DNA from: an uncultured Bacteroidales bacterium
GTDB lineage: Bacteria > Bacteroidota > Bacteroidia > Bacteroidales > F082
Assembly (NCBI GenBank): GCA_937896895.1
Contig: CALBNV010000039.1
Location: forward strand, 1-45,416
Length of the DNA: 45,416 bases
Reading direction: 5' to 3'
Below the pieces are notes generated by a model. The model ran no database searches and was not told where the DNA came from. It saw only the letters and a list, made by a program, of their open reading frames with translations. Positions 1-9,393 of the stretch are shown one piece after another. The position numbers and the translations under genes were made by a program. Numbering within the stretch: position 1 is the stretch's first letter; the number at the start of each line of letters is the position of its first letter.

Positions 1-950
<950 letters not shown>

Positions 951-1050
951 TATTGCTGTACTTTATTGTTGTCTCCTGAATCTCGGGTAACCTTCGTCTG
1001 GAATTGATGTATCTTCCTTACCTTTCAGACTTTCGTATGCTTGGCTCATT

Positions 1051-1063
1051 GCTTTCAAAGAAC
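1051..1063 (-). promoter_or_regulatory. boxA-like antitermination element in rRNA leader
   Basis: On the minus strand the leader carries GTTCTTTGAAAGC, resembling the boxA element of rRNA leaders that loads the Nus antitermination complex. It lies about 100 bases upstream of the mature 16S start and about 50 bases after the predicted transcription start, a plausible position. The assignment rests on motif similarity only. Confidence 0.4.
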
Positions 1064-1114
1064 TTCCGCAACCACCACCTTCCGGCCCCTCGCTCCCTCC
1101 GTGATTGCGAGTGC

Positions 1115-1145
1115 AAAGATACTGCCTTTTACATCACCGTCAACA
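1115..1145 (-). promoter_or_regulatory. rRNA operon promoter, Bacteroidetes type
   Basis: On the minus strand GTTG (1145-1142) is followed after 19 bases by TATCTTTG (1122-1115), matching the Bacteroidetes primary-sigma consensus (TTTG or TTG, 19-21 bases, TAnnTTTG). A/T tracts lie just upstream (about 1150-1175), as is usual for strong rRNA promoters. Transcription would start near 1108, giving a leader of about 160 bases before the mature 16S end. Confidence 0.8.
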
Positions 1146-1285
1146 CTTTTATGAATTTTTTTTTGAATTATTTTTTATACGCTGATTGTCAATGCGTTGC
1201 AGACATAAAAATCTTTGAATACGACCCAAAAAAAGCCAAAAACACGCAATTTTGACCGCTTTTTTGCGACTTCCCGGACGGGAAA

Positions 1286-1924
1286 TTACGCCAAATCGCT
1301 ATAAGAAAATGAAATTGTCTTCTCCGTTATATTGATTTTAACTAGTCCTATAAGAATAAAATTGACCAAAATATCTTCAGCAATCTTTTTCTTTAACTGT
1401 GATATTTCCAAAAATTCTTCAAAACTTAAATTTTTATGTTCATTTAAGCATTGCAGAAGCAGTTTTACTTCCTTTGAGAAAGTTATATTGACGTTATTTT
1501 TGTCTTTTTCCCGATTCCACACCTTAACTAATATATTGTTTGCTATGATGTTCTCGTCTTTGATGCGAATATACACCTTATATATATTATTATGGTCGGG
1601 AGCCTTATGTTTGATGCCATGACTTTTGGGTATAATCACTTCCAATACAATCTTGCCATTAATATTCCATTCTTTGACTGTATATTTAACGGCTGGTTTG
1701 CAATACATTTGGGCTGATGTTGCAATCATGTGTTTTTCTTCGTCTGATCTTATTCCAGAGATGACCCCATTATCTTTTACACCAACTAAAAGGCGTCCGC
1801 CGTCAGTATTTGCAAAAGCAACGAGCGATCTTGCGATTTTCTTGCAATCTGATATCTCAAATTTGAAATCCAGCATTTGGTGTTCTCCTTCGGAGATTAG
1901 TTTTTGAATGTGTTTTTCGCTCAT
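1286..1924 (-). CDS. AlbA_2 / Schlafen-like putative nucleic-acid-binding protein
   Basis: The 212-residue product resembles the AlbA_2 domain (Pfam PF04326, formerly 'divergent AAA_4'). Its N-terminal half has the family pattern: an E...LDFK element near residues 13-20, then the stretch AFANTDGGRLLVGV and a following GVISGI. The C-terminal 70 residues look like a winged helix, as in many family members. Proteins of this group bind nucleic acid and occur as stand-alone regulators or in defence loci; the role here is unknown. The ATG at 1924 is preferred over an in-frame TTG at 1942. A -7-like TACTTTTG (1947-1940) lies just upstream, but no -33 element is seen. The gene points towards the rRNA promoter, so it is not part of the rRNA transcript. 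Confidence 0.75.
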   Translation of the reverse strand: MSEKHIQKLISEGEHQMLDFKFEISDCKKIARSLVAFANTDGGRLLVGVKDNGVISGIRSDEEKHMIATSAQMYCKPAVKYTVKEWNINGKIVLEVIIPKSHGIKHKAPDHNNIYKVYIRIKDENIIANNILVKVWNREKDKNNVNITFSKEVKLLLQCLNEHKNLSFEEFLEISQLKKKIAEDILVNFILIGLVKINITEKTISFSYSDLA

Positions 1925-2559
1925 ATATTTTTTTTTCTGCAAAAGTAGTCCAATTTTTTATATCATTTTTTGGATTGATAAAAATCGTATTAAAAAATCG
2001 TAATAGGGTGGGGATGCTGAATAAAGGCGTTTTTAGGCGATTTAAGCGTGTTAAAAATTGGAGTGTATTAAGGGTCTTTGGTGACTAAATATGCGTTCTA
2101 ATCCGATTTTTAAAATGTAAAATTTTGAGGAGTGTAAAATTTTGTATAATTTACAAAAGTAAATAACGTAATTATAAATCATTGATAATAAGAAGTAAAT
2201 ATATTTGTAAAATAATAATAACATTTGTAAAACAGGTAGCATAAAAGTTACAAGTAAAAAGACTATTAAAAAGACGTGTAAATTTGTATAAGTTATTTAT
2301 AAATAGCATAATAATAAGTAATTTATAAATAAACACTTTAGAAATATAAGAAATTTTGGTATAATTTTTATCGCAGTTTATTTTTAATATAAAACATTGA
2401 TATAAAATTATTTAAGGATACGTTTGAAAGTAAAGATTTAATAAATAATGATTGACCGATAATGTTACAAAAATAAAATTCAAAAACGTTACATTTGTAA
2501 GAAATAATTGTTTACTTTTGTAATCTCAAACAGATTGAAAATTAAAAAAAATTGAATGT
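1925..2559. repeat. AT-rich noncoding stretch with iterated TTTGTAAA-like elements
   Basis: About 630 bases separate two divergent genes and hold no credible gene. The stretch is strongly A/T-rich and contains short direct repeats: TGTAAAATTTTG at 2116-2127 and 2133-2144, ATTTGTAAAA at 2203-2212 and 2223-2232, and AGT(T/A)ATTTATAAATA at 2291-2305 and 2317-2331. Related TTTGTAA words recur near 2494 and 2517. They may be operators for the adjacent XRE regulator or simply low-complexity sequence. A short hydrophobic frame at 2051-2242 is not credible as a gene. Confidence 0.5.
2513..2520 (+). promoter_or_regulatory. -7 promoter element of XRE regulator gene
   Basis: TACTTTTG matches the TAnnTTTG element and lies 40 bases before the start codon. 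No good TTTG element is found 19-21 bases upstream (the nearest, at 2494-2497, is only 15 bases away), so this is a partial match. Confidence 0.45.
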
Positions 2560-3006
2560 ATGTATATGGAATCAATAAAGGACAGATTGGCGCAAATTCT
2601 TAGGTCGAAAAATCTGACGGCATCACAATTTGCAGAACTTATGGAAATCCAGCCATCGAATGTGTCTCATTTGTTAAACGGAAGGAATAAACCAAGTCTT
2701 GATTTTTTGATTAAATTGAAGGAAATTTTTCCGGAATATAACTTCGACTGGATAATTCTTGGAAAGAAACCCATGACTCATGTTGAAAATTCATCGAATA
2801 TTTCACAAACAAAGTTGTTTGATGAAAAAAATGTCAGTGAAGAAACAAATGATGTCTTAGAATTTCCAATTGATGGGAATGATACTTATATCACGGATAA
2901 TCAACATTTTGAACATAAAAGCGAAATGGAGAGTCATAAAAATACAGCAGAAAAACTCATTATTTTATATAAGGACAGGACTTTTGAATTTTTTGATGCC
3001 CGTTAG
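2560..3006 (+). CDS. XRE-family helix-turn-helix regulator
   Basis: This 148-residue protein has an N-terminal HTH_3 (Cro/C1) domain at residues 5-60. The recognition region reads MEIQPSNVSHLLNGRNKPSLDFL, in line with the family's 'psnVShilnGrnkPSldfl' pattern. The middle (70-125) is acidic and probably disordered. The C-terminus ends in the LIILYKDRTFEFF motif common to Bacteroidetes regulators of this type. It presumably acts as a cytoplasmic DNA-binding repressor. Its target is unknown, but the iterated elements upstream suggest autoregulation. Start could be 2560 or the second ATG at 2566. It stands alone, with a separate promoter before the next gene. Confidence 0.85.
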   Translation: MYMESIKDRLAQILRSKNLTASQFAELMEIQPSNVSHLLNGRNKPSLDFLIKLKEIFPEYNFDWIILGKKPMTHVENSSNISQTKLFDEKNVSEETNDVLEFPIDGNDTYITDNQHFEHKSEMESHKNTAEKLIILYKDRTFEFFDAR

Positions 3007-3048
3007 CGAGGCCTTTGGTATGGTGCGTTCGCAAATATTATTAAATAT

Positions 3049-3081
3049 GTTGTCATTGAAATTTTTTTTTGATTATCTTTG
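3049..3081 (+). promoter_or_regulatory. Promoter of nrnA-FKBP operon
   Basis: GTTG (3049-3052), a 21-base spacer and TATCTTTG (3074-3081) match the Bacteroidetes primary-sigma promoter well. The start codon of nrnA lies 28 bases after the -7 box. Confidence 0.75.
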
Positions 3082-3108
3082 CCATCTGATAAACATGAAA
3101 GATGAGTT

Positions 3109-4137
3109 ATGTCTAAAGAATTGTTTTTCAATGAGTTTGATATATTTATTAAGCAATATAAGAGGGTTGTAATAGTGTCGCATGTCAATCCTGACGGCGA
3201 TGCAATCGGGTCATCGTTGGCTTTTTATTTTTTCCTCTTGAAATTTGGGATAGAGGCAAAAGTGATTATTCCTAATGATTATCCTTCGTTCTTGTCGTGG
3301 ATGCCAGGAATTAACCAGATTCTTTTGTATGATAAAAATGCTGAAGAAGGTGTTGAGTATTTGAATAATGCTGATTTGATTTGTTATTTGGATTTCAATT
3401 CACCTGCCCGTACTGGATTGATACACAATGATTTACGCCATTGTAAGAAAACTCCTAAACTTTTGATTGACCATCATCGTGACGCTGATTATTCACAATT
3501 TGTCAGATATATTTCTGAAATTGAAACTTCAAGTACATCTGAACTTGTTGCCCAACTTATTCAGTCACAAGGATTTGATAAATATTTGGATGATAATATT
3601 GCCACAAGTCTGCTCGTTGGAATAATGACAGACACTGGGTCGTTTGCACATTCAGTTTATCATCCTGAGACGTTTGAGATTTGCAGTAAGTTGATTACGC
3701 CTACTGTCAATTATCCATTGATACACAATAAGATATATAATACTTTTTCTGAGAATCGTTTGCGGTTGCTCGGATTCTGCATTAGTGACAGAATGACGAT
3801 TTTACATGAATATAACACCGCTTATATCTACTTGACAAAATCTGATTTGGAGTCTTTTTCTTATCAAGTTGGTGATACTGAAGGCGTTGTGAATTATCCG
3901 TTGATGATAGATGATATTAAGATGTCGGTGCTTATCACTGAGCGTCAAGGTGTTATAAGATTTTCATTCAGGTCGAAAGGTGAATTTTCAGTTCATGAAT
4001 TGGCAAAAAAACATTTTGGAGGTGGGGGGCATACAAATGCAGCGGGAGGAACTATGGATTGCCCTATAAATCAAGCAATTGAGAAATTCATCAGTATCTT
4101 GCCCGAATATAAAGATATGCTTAACGATGGAAAATAA
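3109..4137 (+). CDS. nrnA: DHH-family nanoRNase / pAp phosphatase NrnA
   Basis: The 342-residue protein is a DHH/DHHA1 phosphoesterase of the NrnA type, which degrades RNA oligonucleotides of a few bases and dephosphorylates 3'-phosphoadenosine 5'-phosphate. Motif I is SHVNPDGDA (about residues 24-32), motif III is the IDHH signature near 119-122, and a TDTGSF motif lies near 173-178. The C-terminal DHHA1 substrate-binding domain ends with FGGGGHTNAAGG (about 302-313). All expected metal ligands are present, so it should be an active cytoplasmic Mn-dependent enzyme. It heads an operon; the next gene's start codon lies within its last codons. Bacteroidetes lack the Orn oligoribonuclease of Proteobacteria, which fits this role. 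Confidence 0.9.
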   Translation: MSKELFFNEFDIFIKQYKRVVIVSHVNPDGDAIGSSLAFYFFLLKFGIEAKVIIPNDYPSFLSWMPGINQILLYDKNAEEGVEYLNNADLICYLDFNSPARTGLIHNDLRHCKKTPKLLIDHHRDADYSQFVRYISEIETSSTSELVAQLIQSQGFDKYLDDNIATSLLVGIMTDTGSFAHSVYHPETFEICSKLITPTVNYPLIHNKIYNTFSENRLRLLGFCISDRMTILHEYNTAYIYLTKSDLESFSYQVGDTEGVVNYPLMIDDIKMSVLITERQGVIRFSFRSKGEFSVHELAKKHFGGGGHTNAAGGTMDCPINQAIEKFISILPEYKDMLNDGK

Positions 4138-4660
4138 AGTTATACATAACATACTGTTGTCATTCTTGTTTTTCTTTTTTTTGACATCGTGCAATGATAT
4201 TGAAAATAAAGGGAATGTAACTAAAAGCATTGATTATCAACAACAAAAAGAAAGCATTGAAAAGGCGAACAGGTATTTGGTGGCTAAGGAATCCGAGGAA
4301 ATAAACGATTACATTGAGCGTCGCGCCTTGAAGTTTGAAAGAAGTGGCACCGGTCTGGCGTATTGTGTTGTCATACATGGTGGTGGAGTGCAAGTCAAAC
4401 GAAATGAAACAATATCAATGGATTATGAGACACGTCTTTTGACCGGCGATGTGTTGTATTCTTCTAAAAAAGACGGAATTAAGACTTTTGTCGTCGGCAA
4501 AGGTGGCGTTGAAAGCGGACTTGAAGAAGCTGTGCTAAATATGCATCATGGTGATGTTGCTGAGATTGTCATTCCCTCGCATCTTGCGCACGGATTGATT
4601 GGCGACGGCAATAAGGTTCCTCCAAGAGCTACCTTGATATATAAGATAAAGATATTATAA
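4127..4660 (+). CDS. Single-domain FKBP-type lipoprotein, GldI-like
   Basis: The 177-residue product begins with a lipoprotein signal peptide (hydrophobic residues 8-19, lipobox LTSC with Cys22) and continues as one FKBP-type domain (about 80-177). It resembles GldI, the gliding-associated peptidyl-prolyl isomerase of Flavobacteriia, in having a single membrane-anchored FKBP module. Active-site positions diverge: the FD pair after the YTG strand is LY, the central Trp is Leu, and the GYG tyrosine is replaced by His. It may therefore be a chaperone rather than an efficient isomerase. The ATG at 4127 overlaps the 3' end of nrnA by 11 bases and gives a good signal peptide; an upstream in-frame ATG at 4079 would bury it. 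First of three consecutive FKBP genes. Confidence 0.85.
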   Translation: MENKVIHNILLSFLFFFFLTSCNDIENKGNVTKSIDYQQQKESIEKANRYLVAKESEEINDYIERRALKFERSGTGLAYCVVIHGGGVQVKRNETISMDYETRLLTGDVLYSSKKDGIKTFVVGKGGVESGLEEAVLNMHHGDVAEIVIPSHLAHGLIGDGNKVPPRATLIYKIKIL

Positions 4661-4688
4661 CTAATTGATTTTTAATAAATAAACTATC

Positions 4689-5564
4689 ATGAAAAAATTA
4701 TCATTATTAACAGTTGCATCTTTATTGATGCTTACGATTGTGACCAGCTGCGGCAATAAAAGCCAATATCCTGGCTACAAAACAACAGAAAACGGTCTTG
4801 ATTATCAATTCTATGTACAAAACGAAGGCGAACTGCCACAAGTCGGTGATTTAGTTGAAGTTACATTGGCTTGCAATGTAAATGACACAACAGTCATCAT
4901 TCCAAATGCGAAGAACATCTTGAAATTGGCTGAACCTCAGTTCCCGAGCGACTTTATGGAAGGTATCGCTATGATGCACAAAGGCGATTCTGCCTCTTTC
5001 ATAGTAAACATCGATTCAACATTTAAGTATATATTCCGTGTCCCGACACTCCCTGAAGAATTCAAAAGCACCGATGTCATGAAATTTGATGTCAAAGTTA
5101 ATGATTTCTACCCGGAAAGCGAGTATATCAATAAAATGATAGAGACCATGAAGGCTAAAGATCCCGAGAAGACAGCCGCTGCTGCCTCCGAATTGCAGGA
5201 ATATTTGAGTGCAAATGGTGTTACAGCAACTCCCACAGCATCAGGACTTTACTACGTTATGAGCAAAGATGGAAATGGTGAGATGCCTGTAAAGGAAAAC
5301 ATGGTGAAGGTTCATTACACAGGAAAACTCCTTGATGGTACAGTGTTCGACTCCTCGGTCGAAAGGGGAGAGCCGATTGAATTTCCTCTTGGTGTTGGCT
5401 ATGTGATTCCTGGTTGGGATGAAGGTATTGCGTTGATGTCAAAGGGCGAAAAAGGAGTTCTTTATATTCCTTGGTTCCTCGGGTATGGTGACAGAGGCGC
5501 CGGCGGACTCATCCAGCCGTATGCAAACCTCGTGTTTGAAGTCGAATTGGTTGATTTTGAATAA
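4689..5564 (+). CDS. Two-domain FKBP-type peptidyl-prolyl isomerase lipoprotein
   Basis: This 291-residue lipoprotein (lipobox VTSC, Cys21) has a degenerate FKBP-like module at about residues 45-142 and a canonical FKBP domain at 183-291. The second domain keeps the isomerase residues: Tyr210 in VHYTG, Phe220-Asp221, Val239-Ile240, Trp243, Tyr266 in LGYG and Phe283. It should catalyse proline isomerisation, probably in the periplasm at the inner face of the outer membrane, assisting folding of exported proteins. It lies 28 bases after the single-domain gene and 6 bases before the three-domain gene, so the three are co-transcribed. The arrangement suggests duplication within the cluster. Confidence 0.9.
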   Translation: MKKLSLLTVASLLMLTIVTSCGNKSQYPGYKTTENGLDYQFYVQNEGELPQVGDLVEVTLACNVNDTTVIIPNAKNILKLAEPQFPSDFMEGIAMMHKGDSASFIVNIDSTFKYIFRVPTLPEEFKSTDVMKFDVKVNDFYPESEYINKMIETMKAKDPEKTAAAASELQEYLSANGVTATPTASGLYYVMSKDGNGEMPVKENMVKVHYTGKLLDGTVFDSSVERGEPIEFPLGVGYVIPGWDEGIALMSKGEKGVLYIPWFLGYGDRGAGGLIQPYANLVFEVELVDFE

Positions 5565-5570
5565 AATATC

Positions 5571-6896
5571 ATGAAAACAAAGCTGCCATATATATTAATA
5601 GGTGTAATTTCACTTTTCATCACATCATGTAAAAACCCCGCTTTCAGTGGGTTTGAAAAAATGGATGATGGAACGTATATGAAATTTTATCGTGTTAATA
5701 ATCAATCCGATAAACCTAAAATTGGTGATTATGTCTCAGTGGAGATAAATCAGTTCTATGGCGATTCTCTTGGCTACTCAACAAATGAGGAATATGGCCG
5801 TCCGATGCGCTACGAACTGCTGGAGCCATTCTTTGTCGGAGATGTTATGGCAGCTTTGTTGAATATGCATGTCGGTGACTCCGCGACTGTCGCGTTTGTC
5901 ATTGATTCTCTTTGTCTTAAGACATACGGCATGAAATCGTTGCCTGAGTATTTTATTTCAGGAATGCCGGTTTATGTTGATATTCATCTAGTTGAAATTA
6001 TCACGGCTGAACAGATGGAAATTGAAAGAAAGAAGGAGATTTCTGATAGAAAAATAAATGATCAGAATATTCTTTCAAAATATGTTTCAGATGGGAATGT
6101 CATTACAGAAGATGGACTTATTGTATTGAATATCAATGGTAATAAGAAAAAACTTGCAGTTGAAGGTGATATTTTGATGATTCATTTCAGACTGCATTCT
6201 TTGGATAATGATACAATAATTGATTTGTTTGATGGCGAACCTGTTGCTGTGAGATGCGGTGATTTGGCCCTCGGAATTGGTTTTGATGAGGCCATGCGTC
6301 TTGTTCCGGAAGGTGGCAGTGGCAGTTTTGTCATTCCGTCGTCTTTGGCTTTTGACAGCATTGGTTTTGAAGATAATATCCTTCCTTACACGTCATTGCA
6401 TCTTGATGTGGAAATGGTTGATATTATGACAATTAAAGAATATGAAGAAGAACAAAAACGCCTGAAAGATATTGAAGAAGCGGAAGCTCAGAAGCGTCTT
6501 GAAATGGAACCGCAGATGATCTCTGATTTTGTTGAAAAACATGACGTGAGAGTTGAACCGACTTCGTCTGGTTTGTATTATCTTGAAATACAATGTGGTA
6601 CGGGTGATTCTGTTGAAAATGGAGATTTGGTGTCAATTCACTATAACCTCTATAATCTCGACGACAAACTCATTGAAACGAGTTATGGCGGCGAGCCTTT
6701 GCAGTTTGTTTATGGGGATGGTGAAATGGTTCCTGGCATCGAAGAGGCGGTGTCATATATGAGGAGAGGCGGGAAGGCCACAATCATTGTCCCGTCGAGA
6801 ATCGGATTTGGTGGAGTGGCGATAGATGATGACCTGCCTGCCAACTCAACAGTCGTGTTTGACATTGACTTGGTTGATATACAGAAAAATAATTAA
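5571..6896 (+). CDS. Three-domain FKBP-like lipoprotein
   Basis: The 441-residue product has a lipoprotein signal (ITSC, Cys20) and three successive FKBP-like modules at about 48-144, 197-285 and 348-437. A charged, probably helical linker at 285-320 separates the last two. None keeps the full catalytic set: in the third module the FD pair is replaced by IE, the Trp by Ile (VPGIEEA) and the GYG tyrosine by Phe (GFGG). It is more likely a periplasmic chaperone or binding protein than an isomerase. It closes the nrnA-FKBP operon and ends 3 bases before the stop codon of the convergent polysaccharide gene. Confidence 0.85.
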   Translation: MKTKLPYILIGVISLFITSCKNPAFSGFEKMDDGTYMKFYRVNNQSDKPKIGDYVSVEINQFYGDSLGYSTNEEYGRPMRYELLEPFFVGDVMAALLNMHVGDSATVAFVIDSLCLKTYGMKSLPEYFISGMPVYVDIHLVEIITAEQMEIERKKEISDRKINDQNILSKYVSDGNVITEDGLIVLNINGNKKKLAVEGDILMIHFRLHSLDNDTIIDLFDGEPVAVRCGDLALGIGFDEAMRLVPEGGSGSFVIPSSLAFDSIGFEDNILPYTSLHLDVEMVDIMTIKEYEEEQKRLKDIEEAEAQKRLEMEPQMISDFVEKHDVRVEPTSSGLYYLEIQCGTGDSVENGDLVSIHYNLYNLDDKLIETSYGGEPLQFVYGDGEMVPGIEEAVSYMRRGGKATIIVPSRIGFGGVAIDDDLPANSTVVFDIDLVDIQKNN

Positions 6897-6899
6897 ACT

Positions 6900-8342
6900 T
6901 TATTCCGAATAATATACTTCTTTGTCGGCATGATACGTGTCGATGGCGGTGATTATCGCCATACAGCTCCATACCGGAATTGCGAGTTTGTCTGTGTCAA
7001 GGAAATTATTCAGTATTCCATGCACGAAATATCCGATTAGCGCCAATGTTGAAGCCAATACAATAACTCTCGATTCTTTATTCTTTGCTCTCTTATATGT
7101 CGTGAGTCCGGTGTAAATCATCACAACGACGAGAGAAATGACTAATAATGAGCCGATTACGCCCATCTCGGCCAAAGCGCCGATATATTCGCTGTGGGCG
7201 TTGCCGCCGTCTCCTTCGTTGGTCGTGATGATAGTCTTGTTCCTTGATTCCTGAAATGGTGCGTAAACGAACTGGTAAGTGCCAGGCCCCCAGCCGAAAA
7301 ACGGCCTCTCCTTGAAAAGCCTGAACGCTGAGTTCCAACGGTTTATACGCTCAAGATTCGACGCGTCTGTTGAGATATTTGTGATTGACTGGATGTTTTC
7401 CACAAGATTCCCTGATGCGTCTTGGTCATTGCGCTCAAGTGCATCAAAAATCTGCTGCTGGAACGCAAAGAACAGTCCGACTAAAACGACAACGGTCGTG
7501 GCAATATATTTGAATTTTATTTTTAACAATACGCAAATCAAAACACCAACTGCTGCAATTATGCTTATCCATGATGCGCGGCAGAATGACAGAACCAATG
7601 CGGTGAGTAACAGACACGAAATCAACAAGATGGTTGTTTTTTTTGTCTTGCTGATCTTCGGCATGAAAAGGTATGCGATACAAAGTACAATGTAAACAGC
7701 CAGGGCAGCCCCGTATGCGGTGTGGTCGTTGTAAAACGGTGTCATTACCCAGTGCGCCGACTTCCCGCTAAATCCGTTCATGGCATGGTTGGTTATTGTG
7801 TATAACACAACGATGCAAAGCCCTGCGATGTAAAACCAAACGAATCTGTTGATGTTCCTCGGGTTTTTGAAAAGGATGGCGCACATGAAATACGCCGGAA
7901 TGACAAACCACAACCTTGAAACGATGTATTTGATTGAAACCAAAGGCATTTCACTTGTTATCGTGGTGAAAATCATCCAGATAAACATCAGATATATCAC
8001 TATGGATATAGGGTGTCTCGCGATTTTTCTGTCGTATTTTCGTTCGTATATCAACTTGATTATGAATAGAAAAAGCATACATGCCAGCAATGGCTCTGCC
8101 GGTATTGACACCGCCAATCCCGAGTCGGTAAGATTTATTACGACAGATAGCGGAGTGATAAATGCAGTGAATAACAATACTTTATCCATCGAATAGATGA
8201 ACGAAAGCAATACGCCAAACAGAAGCGGCAGCGAAAAGATTGCGAGCGTGTCTTTTTTTATAAAAAAATACATGCCAATTGCGACGAATATCGCCGCAAT
8301 CAGATATAATTTGCTTGTTGTCTTGACCTTATCTGAAAACAT
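6900..8342 (-). CDS. O-antigen ligase / Wzy-type polymerase family membrane protein
   Basis: The 480-residue protein is predicted to span the membrane about 10-12 times. It has one large extracytoplasmic loop (about 293-385), as in the Wzy_C / O-antigen ligase superfamily. The loop carries the family signature: Arg332 and Trp336, then the GWGPGTY motif at 350-356 and NAHSEY with His383. Such proteins either polymerise lipid-linked repeat units (Wzy) or ligate finished glycans to lipid A (WaaL). Sequence alone does not decide, but the co-translated chain-length determinant just upstream favours polymerase. Its ATG shares a base with the stop of that gene (TAATG). Confidence 0.85.
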   Translation of the reverse strand: MFSDKVKTTSKLYLIAAIFVAIGMYFFIKKDTLAIFSLPLLFGVLLSFIYSMDKVLLFTAFITPLSVVINLTDSGLAVSIPAEPLLACMLFLFIIKLIYERKYDRKIARHPISIVIYLMFIWMIFTTITSEMPLVSIKYIVSRLWFVIPAYFMCAILFKNPRNINRFVWFYIAGLCIVVLYTITNHAMNGFSGKSAHWVMTPFYNDHTAYGAALAVYIVLCIAYLFMPKISKTKKTTILLISCLLLTALVLSFCRASWISIIAAVGVLICVLLKIKFKYIATTVVVLVGLFFAFQQQIFDALERNDQDASGNLVENIQSITNISTDASNLERINRWNSAFRLFKERPFFGWGPGTYQFVYAPFQESRNKTIITTNEGDGGNAHSEYIGALAEMGVIGSLLVISLVVVMIYTGLTTYKRAKNKESRVIVLASTLALIGYFVHGILNNFLDTDKLAIPVWSCMAIITAIDTYHADKEVYYSE

Positions 8343-9271
8343 TATTTGGAGCTTGTCCTGTTGTGTTCAATGGCGTAAATTACAAGTGTTGAAAGTATGC
8401 ATGCAGACAACGCACACAGAACCACAATAATCCAGCGGACAGGATATGACTTCTTGTCTGACGGATATGGTGATGAAATGATATTTGAGTGGGTGAGATT
8501 GGCTTGGTATTTTCTGATGTACTGTTCGTATTCTTCTCTTACTTCACTGTAAACTTCGCTCTCTGCAAGAAGTTTGTCGTTTATATCTATTACTTCCGGC
8601 CCGTATGTTTCAAGATTTTCCTTTAGTTCGGCGACGCGCGATGAGTTGCCGTTTGCAATGGCTCTCGTAATTTCTTTCGTTTGTTCTGGAACGCTTATGA
8701 TCCCATAGTTCGATGCAATTTCATTGAGTCTGTCTTTCAATGAATCAATGTACCTGTCGTAATTTGCAATTTCAGCCTTGAATTGGTCGACATATTCCAA
8801 ATGTTTGAGTTTCTGGAGGCTTCTGACTTTCAAGTCATATAGTCTGATGATGTCGTTCACCATCGCACATGCTATTTCCGGATCTTTGTCTTTTACGCTT
8901 ATTTTCACGGCATCGTAAGGGGTTCTTGAAATGCTGACGTTGGTTCTGTATTCGTTGTAAAGTGCTGTCTTATAATATTTGTAATCCTTGTCAATCTCAT
9001 AATGCTCGTCGAGATTGAAATCACTGATGACGCTGTCAATTATGTCCTGCGACTGAATGACCTGAAGCATCTGCTCTGTGTTGGTTTCATCAGAAAACTC
9101 CCAGATGTTGTCGGGGTAGAGAACTGCTTCTGATTTGTACATGGGAGTGATGAAATATGAACTTGAAAACACGGCACCGATGATAGCGGCAGCTATTGTG
9201 ATGATAATGATGTGTTTTTTCCATTTGCCGATTACTTTCATTAATGAAGTGTTGTCAAAATACTTATCCAT
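8342..9271 (-). CDS. Wzz-like polysaccharide chain-length determinant
   Basis: This 309-residue protein has the polysaccharide co-polymerase layout: a transmembrane helix at about 19-39, an extracytoplasmic region rich in coiled-coil helices (150-270), a Pro-containing segment (SSPYPSDKKSYPVRW) and a second transmembrane helix near 281-301. There is no C-terminal tyrosine kinase domain. It would sit in the inner membrane and set the length of the polymer made by the adjacent polymerase. The ATG at 9271 places TM1 correctly. The 163-base gap to the upstream flippase holds a hairpin and a -7-like box. Confidence 0.87.
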   Translation of the reverse strand: MDKYFDNTSLMKVIGKWKKHIIIITIAAAIIGAVFSSSYFITPMYKSEAVLYPDNIWEFSDETNTEQMLQVIQSQDIIDSVISDFNLDEHYEIDKDYKYYKTALYNEYRTNVSISRTPYDAVKISVKDKDPEIACAMVNDIIRLYDLKVRSLQKLKHLEYVDQFKAEIANYDRYIDSLKDRLNEIASNYGIISVPEQTKEITRAIANGNSSRVAELKENLETYGPEVIDINDKLLAESEVYSEVREEYEQYIRKYQANLTHSNIISSPYPSDKKSYPVRWIIVVLCALSACILSTLVIYAIEHNRTSSK

Positions 9272-9339
9272 AAATTTCTTTAATTTGAAAAATTATTTAA
9301 TGTGTTATTTTGTCTATATTATTGATTTATAGTGTATTA

Positions 9340-9375
9340 ACATGCTGCTGTAAATGATTGATACAGCCGGCGTGT
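9340..9375 (-). promoter_or_regulatory. Imperfect hairpin in wzx-wzz intergenic leader
   Basis: ACATG-CT-GCTGTA (9340-9352) can pair with TACAGC-CGG-CGTGT (9362-9375), giving stems of 6 and 5 base pairs (one G-U) around a 9-base loop. It lies between the flippase stop and the chain-length gene, without a U tract on the minus strand. It could be a processing or attenuation structure. Confidence 0.35.
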
Positions 9376-9393
9376 CAACTGATAAACAATTGC

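Larger units (their letters stand above)
951..1285 (-). other. rRNA leader and upstream region without a gene
   Basis: No protein or tRNA gene is visible here. The part from 951 to about 1108 is the transcribed 16S leader. The part above the promoter is A/T-rich. A small inverted repeat (TTCCC-GGAC-GGGAA, about 1271-1284) sits directly after the stop codon of the AlbA_2 gene. It could end that transcript, but it lacks a U tract. Confidence 0.6.

Noticed and set aside
2051..2242. Hydrophobic 63-residue frame on the minus strand
   Set aside because: It lies in A/T-rich repeat sequence where Phe, Leu, Tyr and Ile codons arise by chance; no promoter or family pattern.
3109..3180. Minus-strand frame across the nrnA start
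   Set aside because: It overlaps the nrnA promoter and start on the opposite strand and has no family pattern.
6393..6636. Antisense frames within the three-domain FKBP gene
   Set aside because: They are shadows of the charged linker of a well-supported gene on the other strand.
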